Shown here in pieces: positions 60,402-64,000 of a stretch of 64,000 nt of DNA; position 1 is the stretch's first letter, and each line of letters begins with the position of its first letter. The DNA lies in contig NZ_QJKB01000001.1 in assembly GCF_003201815.1 (NCBI RefSeq), positions 558,001-622,000 of the forward strand, given 5' to 3'. The notes under the pieces were generated by a model. It saw nothing but the letters and a program-made list of their open reading frames with translations. It was not told the DNA's origin and did not search any database. The position numbers were made by a program, and so were the translations under genes. This DNA is from Undibacterium pigrum (GTDB lineage Bacteria; Pseudomonadota; Gammaproteobacteria; Burkholderiales; Burkholderiaceae_D).

Positions 60402-62291
60402 TTATCTCCCAAGGAAATAACTGGAAATATGGTAAGTCAGGAAAGAGGCACAATATGCCAGTGCAAATAAATAGGCTGCCATGATGGTCGGGTAGCGCCA
60501 GGTATTGGTTTCTCGCTTAACGACGCTCAGGGTTGCTACGCATTGCGGTGCAAAGACATACCAGGCCAACAGGGACAGGGCAGTTGGTATGCTCCAGGAG
60601 TGCGCAATCAGCGGCTCCAGGGCGCTATTGAGTTCTTCGCCAGACTGTGACAGTGCATATACCGTCCCCAGGGCTGCAACGGCAACTTCACGGGCAGCCA
60701 GTCCTGGTACCAGGGCAATGCAGATTTGCCAGTTGAAACCTATGGGGGCAAAAATCACTTCCAGCATCCTGCCCAGATAACCGGCAATGCTGTAATAAAT
60801 GGGGGGCTGGCTTGCATTCTCAGGCGCGCCTGGAAAACTGCTGAGGAACCATAGCAATATCATCAACGACAAAATAATGGTGCCTACGCGACTGATGAAA
60901 ATCTTGATTCTTTCCCACAGGCCCAAAAACAGGTTGCGCAGATTTGGCCAGCGATAGTCCGGCAACTCCAGCATTAAAGCCTGTTGATGTACTTCGCTAC
61001 CCCATTTCTTTTTAAAGAAATAAGCAACCAGCATGGCAGATACGATGCCACCCAGATAGAGCAGGAACAATACCAGTCCCTGTAAATTCAATATGCCGAG
61101 CACGGATTGATCGGGGATGAAGGCAGCGATGATGAGTGCGTATACAGGCAGACGTGCAGAGCAGGTCATCAAAGGTGCAATCATGATTGTCACCAGACGA
61201 TCGCGCGGATTTTGTATGGTCCTGGTGGCCATGATGCCGGGGATGGCGCAGGCAAAACTGGACAACAAGGGGATAAATGCGCGGCCAGAAAGTCCGACTT
61301 TGCCCATGACTCTGTCCAGCAAAAAGGCAGCGCGCGGCAAATAGCCAGAGTCTTCCATCACCAGAATGAAGAAGAACAGGATCACAATCTGCGGCAAAAA
61401 TACCAGCACGCTACCGGCGCCACCTATCACGCCTTTGACCAGCAAACCTTGCAAGGCGCCGGGATCAAGTGAAGATTCGACCATGGTACCAAAGGCCTCC
61501 ATCGTGGACTTGATCAATTCCATCGGTGCCTGCGCCCAGGCAAACACAGCCTGGAATACCAGAAACATCAGGGTAGCGAAAATGACAGGGCCAATCGCAG
61601 GATGCAAAATCCAGCTATCCATACGATAACTCAAGCTGGTAGCCCTGTCGCTGGCAGCGTCAGAATGCTGGGTAACGCAAGCCGCCAGCACTGCATTGGC
61701 TTGTTGTTGCAGACTTTCAGGACTCTGTTGTGACAGTGCATGAGGCGTGACGTTGCCATTAGGTTTTAGCGTTTGCGCCAGGTTTTCCAGTTCGCTCAAT
61801 AAGGCATCAACCCCTTTGGGGTCAACGGCAATTGTTTCAACGACAGGGATTTTCAGCGCGCTACTTAGCGCGGCAATGTCAATATGGATATGGCGCTTTT
61901 TAGCGATATCCATCATGTTTACTGCCAGTATCAAAGGCTGACCAAGTGCCAATAATTCAAAGACTACCCGCAGGCCGCGCTTCAAATTGGTGGCGTCCAC
62001 TACGCAGACCACGGCATCAGGCATGGTTTCATCCGGGCGCTTGCCAGTGACTACTTCCTGGGTAATTTTTTCATCGGGAGTGATGGCATGCAGGCTATAG
62101 GTGCCAGGCAAATCCAGTACTTGCCATTGACGTCCAGTGTCAGAGCGAAATTTACCTTCTTTTCGTTCTATTGTGACACCTGCATAGTTTGCTACTTTTT
62201 GCCGCGCACCCGTCAATCGATTGAAGAGTGCAGTTTTTCCGCAGTTAGGGTTACCGACAAGAGCAATGAGCGGAGAAAACAATTCTTTCAC
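60402..62291 (-). CDS. feoB: Ferrous iron transporter FeoB
   Basis: 629 aa. The N-terminal GTPase domain has the G1 motif GNPNCGKT (13-20), G3 in LDLPGTYSL and G4 NMMD. The C-terminal membrane part has the two conserved gate regions (VMEDSGYLPRAAFLLDRVMGK, SSFACAIPGIMATRT). The protein moves Fe2+ into the cytoplasm under low oxygen. The start is GTG, overlapping the feoA stop by one base (TAGTG), so it is translationally coupled to feoA. It lacks the extended C-terminal domain of longer FeoB proteins (about 770 aa in E. coli) and is of the short form. Confidence 0.95.
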   Translation of the reverse strand: MKELFSPLIALVGNPNCGKTALFNRLTGARQKVANYAGVTIERKEGKFRSDTGRQWQVLDLPGTYSLHAITPDEKITQEVVTGKRPDETMPDAVVCVVDATNLKRGLRVVFELLALGQPLILAVNMMDIAKKRHIHIDIAALSSALKIPVVETIAVDPKGVDALLSELENLAQTLKPNGNVTPHALSQQSPESLQQQANAVLAACVTQHSDAASDRATSLSYRMDSWILHPAIGPVIFATLMFLVFQAVFAWAQAPMELIKSTMEAFGTMVESSLDPGALQGLLVKGVIGGAGSVLVFLPQIVILFFFILVMEDSGYLPRAAFLLDRVMGKVGLSGRAFIPLLSSFACAIPGIMATRTIQNPRDRLVTIMIAPLMTCSARLPVYALIIAAFIPDQSVLGILNLQGLVLFLLYLGGIVSAMLVAYFFKKKWGSEVHQQALMLELPDYRWPNLRNLFLGLWERIKIFISRVGTIILSLMILLWFLSSFPGAPENASQPPIYYSIAGYLGRMLEVIFAPIGFNWQICIALVPGLAAREVAVAALGTVYALSQSGEELNSALEPLIAHSWSIPTALSLLAWYVFAPQCVATLSVVKRETNTWRYPTIMAAYLFALAYCASFLTYHISSYFLGR

Positions 62292-62617
62292 TATGTTCCT
62301 ACTTTTCCTGAGTGAGTAACGCTAATGGGAGCATGGCCGGGAGTGACCCCAATCAGGGCTGCTTCAAAATTTCGTAATGCAAAGGTTGACTGCCCAATCC
62401 GGACAGCCAGTGGTTCTCCACCAAAATAACCTTTGTGCAATATCTTTACGGATTCGCCTTTGACAAAACCTAATTCTTTCAGACGACGGGTAATATTGAA
62501 CAGGCTTTCATCCTTTGCATCGCCTTGTTCCTGCACATCTTCAACGACACCAGAATCACCGACTTTCATCAGATTCAATGTGGTAGAAATTGCTTGCTGT
62601 AATGGCAAACTGCTCAT
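62291..62617 (-). CDS. feoA: Ferrous iron transport protein FeoA
   Basis: 108 aa. An SH3-like FeoA domain: ITRRLKELGFVKGESVKILHKGYFGGEPLAVRIGQSTFALRNFEAALI. It is a cytoplasmic partner of FeoB that is needed for iron uptake. The N-terminus is about 25 residues longer than in E. coli FeoA. ATG is preceded by CGGGAA at a normal distance. First gene of the operon, with a Fur box 40 bp upstream. Confidence 0.93.
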   Translation of the reverse strand: MSSLPLQQAISTTLNLMKVGDSGVVEDVQEQGDAKDESLFNITRRLKELGFVKGESVKILHKGYFGGEPLAVRIGQSTFALRNFEAALIGVTPGHAPISVTHSGKVGT

Positions 62618-62656
62618 TGCTAAATTCCCGTGGCAAGAAAAATATGTAACTCTAAA

Positions 62657-62677
62657 TGATAATGAGAATATATATCA
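62657..62677 (-). promoter_or_regulatory. Fur box of the feo operon
   Basis: The stretch starts TGATAATGAGAATATATATC and fits the 7-1-7 inverted Fur pattern (TGATAAT-N-ATTATCA) in most positions. It lies 40 bp before feoA, so iron-dependent repression by Fur is likely. Confidence 0.75.
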
Positions 62678-62841
62678 ATAGCGATTATGTTTCAATCGCA
62701 ATAGGTGGCTGAAAGGGGCTGCTTTGCGCTTACTCATACTTAAATTCAATTATTTTTCTTTAAGTAACAAATTTATTTTTTTGTTAATTTCCCTCAAGAT
62801 GCCAGTGCCCAAATCAGTGCTTGCGTAAATGCTGTTGTAAA

Positions 62842-62870
62842 GAATATAGTTGCAATGTACAACTATATTC
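62842..62870. promoter_or_regulatory. Perfect palindrome before the MarR-GNAT gene
   Basis: Arms GAATATAGTTG (62842-62852) and CAACTATATTC (62860-62870) are exact reverse complements with a 7-bp centre. It ends 9 bp before the start codon, so a bound regulator would block transcription or initiation. The encoded MarR domain is the obvious candidate. Confidence 0.7.
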
Positions 62871-62879
62871 TTATTGATC

Positions 62880-63875
62880 ATGCATAACTCGACATCTGCA
62901 TTGCCTGTTGAAGCAATTCGCGATGCATCTCGCAGACTGGTACGTGAACTTGGCTTCATGAAGCCGACATTGGCTGGCACCAGACTTCCTGCCTCCGCAG
63001 TACATGCATTAATCGAGATTGGTGACCATGGAATACACAGTGCCAGCGCACTTTGTGAGGTTTTGCAACTTGAGAAGTCCAGTGTCAGCCGGATGGTGCG
63101 CAAGCTGATAGAGGCCGGTGAGGCAATGGAAACCAGCAGTCAACAAGATGCACGGGAGAAGCAGCTTGCGCTGACAGTAAAAGGCAAGCAAACCCTGGCG
63201 GCCATAAATCAGTTTGCCCGGATACAAGTCTGTCGTGCTCTGGAAAACATTCCCTCGTCAACGCATGGAACAGTAAAAGAGGGCCTGGGCCTGTATGCAG
63301 AAGCCCTGGCAACTGTTCGCAAGAATGTGTCTCTTCCTGTTTCTACCGTATTTAATGACCTAAGTATTCAATGCGGTTATTGCCCGGGTGTACTTGGACG
63401 TACTATAGAAATGCATGCACACTATTATTCCCGCAATGCCGGATTTGGACATTTCTTTGAAGCCAAAGTGGCAAGTGGCATGGCAGATTTTATGGGGCGT
63501 CTGGATGCTCCGCGCAATCAAATTTGGTATGCAATCAAGGATGGGAAGATTGTCGCGACTATTGCAATCGACGGTGAAGATCTGGGCAGCAATATTGCCC
63601 ACCTGCGCTGGTTTATTGTTGATGACGGATTGCGGGGCAGCGGTATGGGCAGGCGCTTGCTTAAAGAGGCGGTGTCATTCTGTGATGAGCAGCAATTCAG
63701 TGAAATTCAATTGTGGACGTTTAACGGGCTGGATGCCGCACGACGTCTGTATGAGGATGCAGGTTTTGCTCTGATTGAAGAGCTGACTGGCAGGCAATGG
63801 GGGGAAGAGGTTATAGAGCAAAAATTCTCCCGCCCACGTCCGATAACTCTGTCGTCAAGCTATAGTGCTGAATAG
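62880..63875 (+). CDS. MarR-family regulator fused to GNAT acetyltransferase
   Basis: 331 aa from ATG 62880 (MHNSTSALPVEA); an in-frame ATG at 62850 lies inside the palindrome and is less likely. Residues 10-140 are a MarR winged helix (HSASALCEVLQLEKSSVSRMVRKLIEAGE, with the wing QQDAREKQLALTVKGKQ). Residues 180-325 form a GNAT domain (LRWFIVDDGLRGSGMGRRLLKEAVSFC; acetyl-CoA loop RGSGMG; then LWTFNGLDAARRLYEDAGF). Such fusions are known as bifunctional MarR/GNAT regulators in proteobacteria; the acetylated substrate is unknown. It lies divergent from feoA, 262 bp apart. Confidence 0.88.
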   Translation: MHNSTSALPVEAIRDASRRLVRELGFMKPTLAGTRLPASAVHALIEIGDHGIHSASALCEVLQLEKSSVSRMVRKLIEAGEAMETSSQQDAREKQLALTVKGKQTLAAINQFARIQVCRALENIPSSTHGTVKEGLGLYAEALATVRKNVSLPVSTVFNDLSIQCGYCPGVLGRTIEMHAHYYSRNAGFGHFFEAKVASGMADFMGRLDAPRNQIWYAIKDGKIVATIAIDGEDLGSNIAHLRWFIVDDGLRGSGMGRRLLKEAVSFCDEQQFSEIQLWTFNGLDAARRLYEDAGFALIEELTGRQWGEEVIEQKFSRPRPITLSSSYSAE

Positions 63876-63905
63876 CTATATAGCGATAGCAGATTTGAGT
63901 GCCTG

Positions 63906-64000
63906 TTATTTTCTTCGAAAATCCATGACCCAATTGGTTTCCCATGTGATGCCGCCATCAACTGAGAAAGCCTGCTCCCAGCGTGGTTGATCTGCGCTTG
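63906..64000 (-). CDS. DUF1579-like protein, C-terminal end (gene continues beyond window)
   Basis: The minus strand reads SADQPRWEQAFSVDGGITWE, then TNWVMDFRRK and TAA at 63906-63908. The W-x-Q-A-x-S-x-D-G-G-x-T-W-E-T-N-W-x-M pattern is that of DUF1579-like beta-barrel proteins. The rest lies outside the window. Confidence 0.6.
   Translation of the reverse strand, partial: SADQPRWEQAFSVDGGITWETNWVMDFRRK

Noticed and set aside
1-64000. CRISPR arrays, tRNA and rRNA genes
   Set aside because: No regularly spaced repeats and no cloverleaf or rRNA-like stretches were seen when reading through the window; a tRNA scan would settle it.

Overview
The window looks like a chromosomal segment of a betaproteobacterium of the Burkholderiales, most likely an Oxalobacteraceae member with moderate GC content (Undibacterium-like). 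This is an inference from gene content: the imuA-imuB-dnaE2 mutagenesis cassette, feoA-feoB with a small Cys-rich membrane partner, DUF5985- and DUF3106-type proteins and a stand-alone Pal-like lipoprotein. No rRNA, tRNA or CRISPR array was recognised.

Layout. 1-4.4 kb: the end of a tyrosine recombinase followed by two long recombinase-like genes and a small coiled-coil protein. This is a transposition/integration module of the multi-recombinase (Tn554/RIT/gamma-mobile-trio-like) kind. 4.9-20.2 kb: ordinary chromosomal genes. They comprise a CZB protein, an AhpD-like protein, a YHS protein, a minus-strand ion-homeostasis operon (ClC transporter, two cation/proton antiporters, YbdK ligase) divergent from a MarR regulator, a Pal-like lipoprotein, DUF5985/DUF3106 proteins, a universal stress protein, a broken DUF389 gene, an Old-Yellow-Enzyme remnant in front of tetR-yciI-tag, and a DEDDh exonuclease. 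20.6-23.6 kb: a small accessory block (membrane protein, XRE regulator, metallophosphoesterase, orphan truncated antitoxin) bracketed by an identical 17-bp direct repeat. 23.6-28.9 kb: imuA-imuB-dnaE2 behind a textbook LexA box.

29-58 kb is an accessory, defence-rich island. It holds a secreted protein of unknown function, several unknown small genes, and a Mrr-type-nuclease/STAND NTPase (1247 aa) followed by a second PD-(D/E)XK protein (497 aa). It also holds a 1638-aa Mrr-like/NACHT/repeat protein in convergent orientation, a GNAT-methyltransferase fusion, an unrecognised two-gene module (713 + 314 aa), and a SIR2-like/STAND protein (1100 aa) paired with a DUF6602-type nuclease-like protein. 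Inside it lies a 364-bp diverged copy of the imuB-dnaE2 junction in the same orientation as the intact one, so about 22 kb sits between two direct repeats. Gene debris follows it. The island ends in a dead IS3-type transposase and a 150-bp relic with IS21-like ends.

59.2-64 kb returns to chromosomal genes: the Fur-box-controlled feoA-feoB operon, a MarR-GNAT fusion with a perfect palindrome just before its start, and the end of a DUF1579-like gene. Three large NTPase sensors with different N-terminal effector-type domains, and two nuclease-like partner genes next to two of them, suggest an anti-phage island. This is a prediction from domain architecture; no activity can be read from the sequence.
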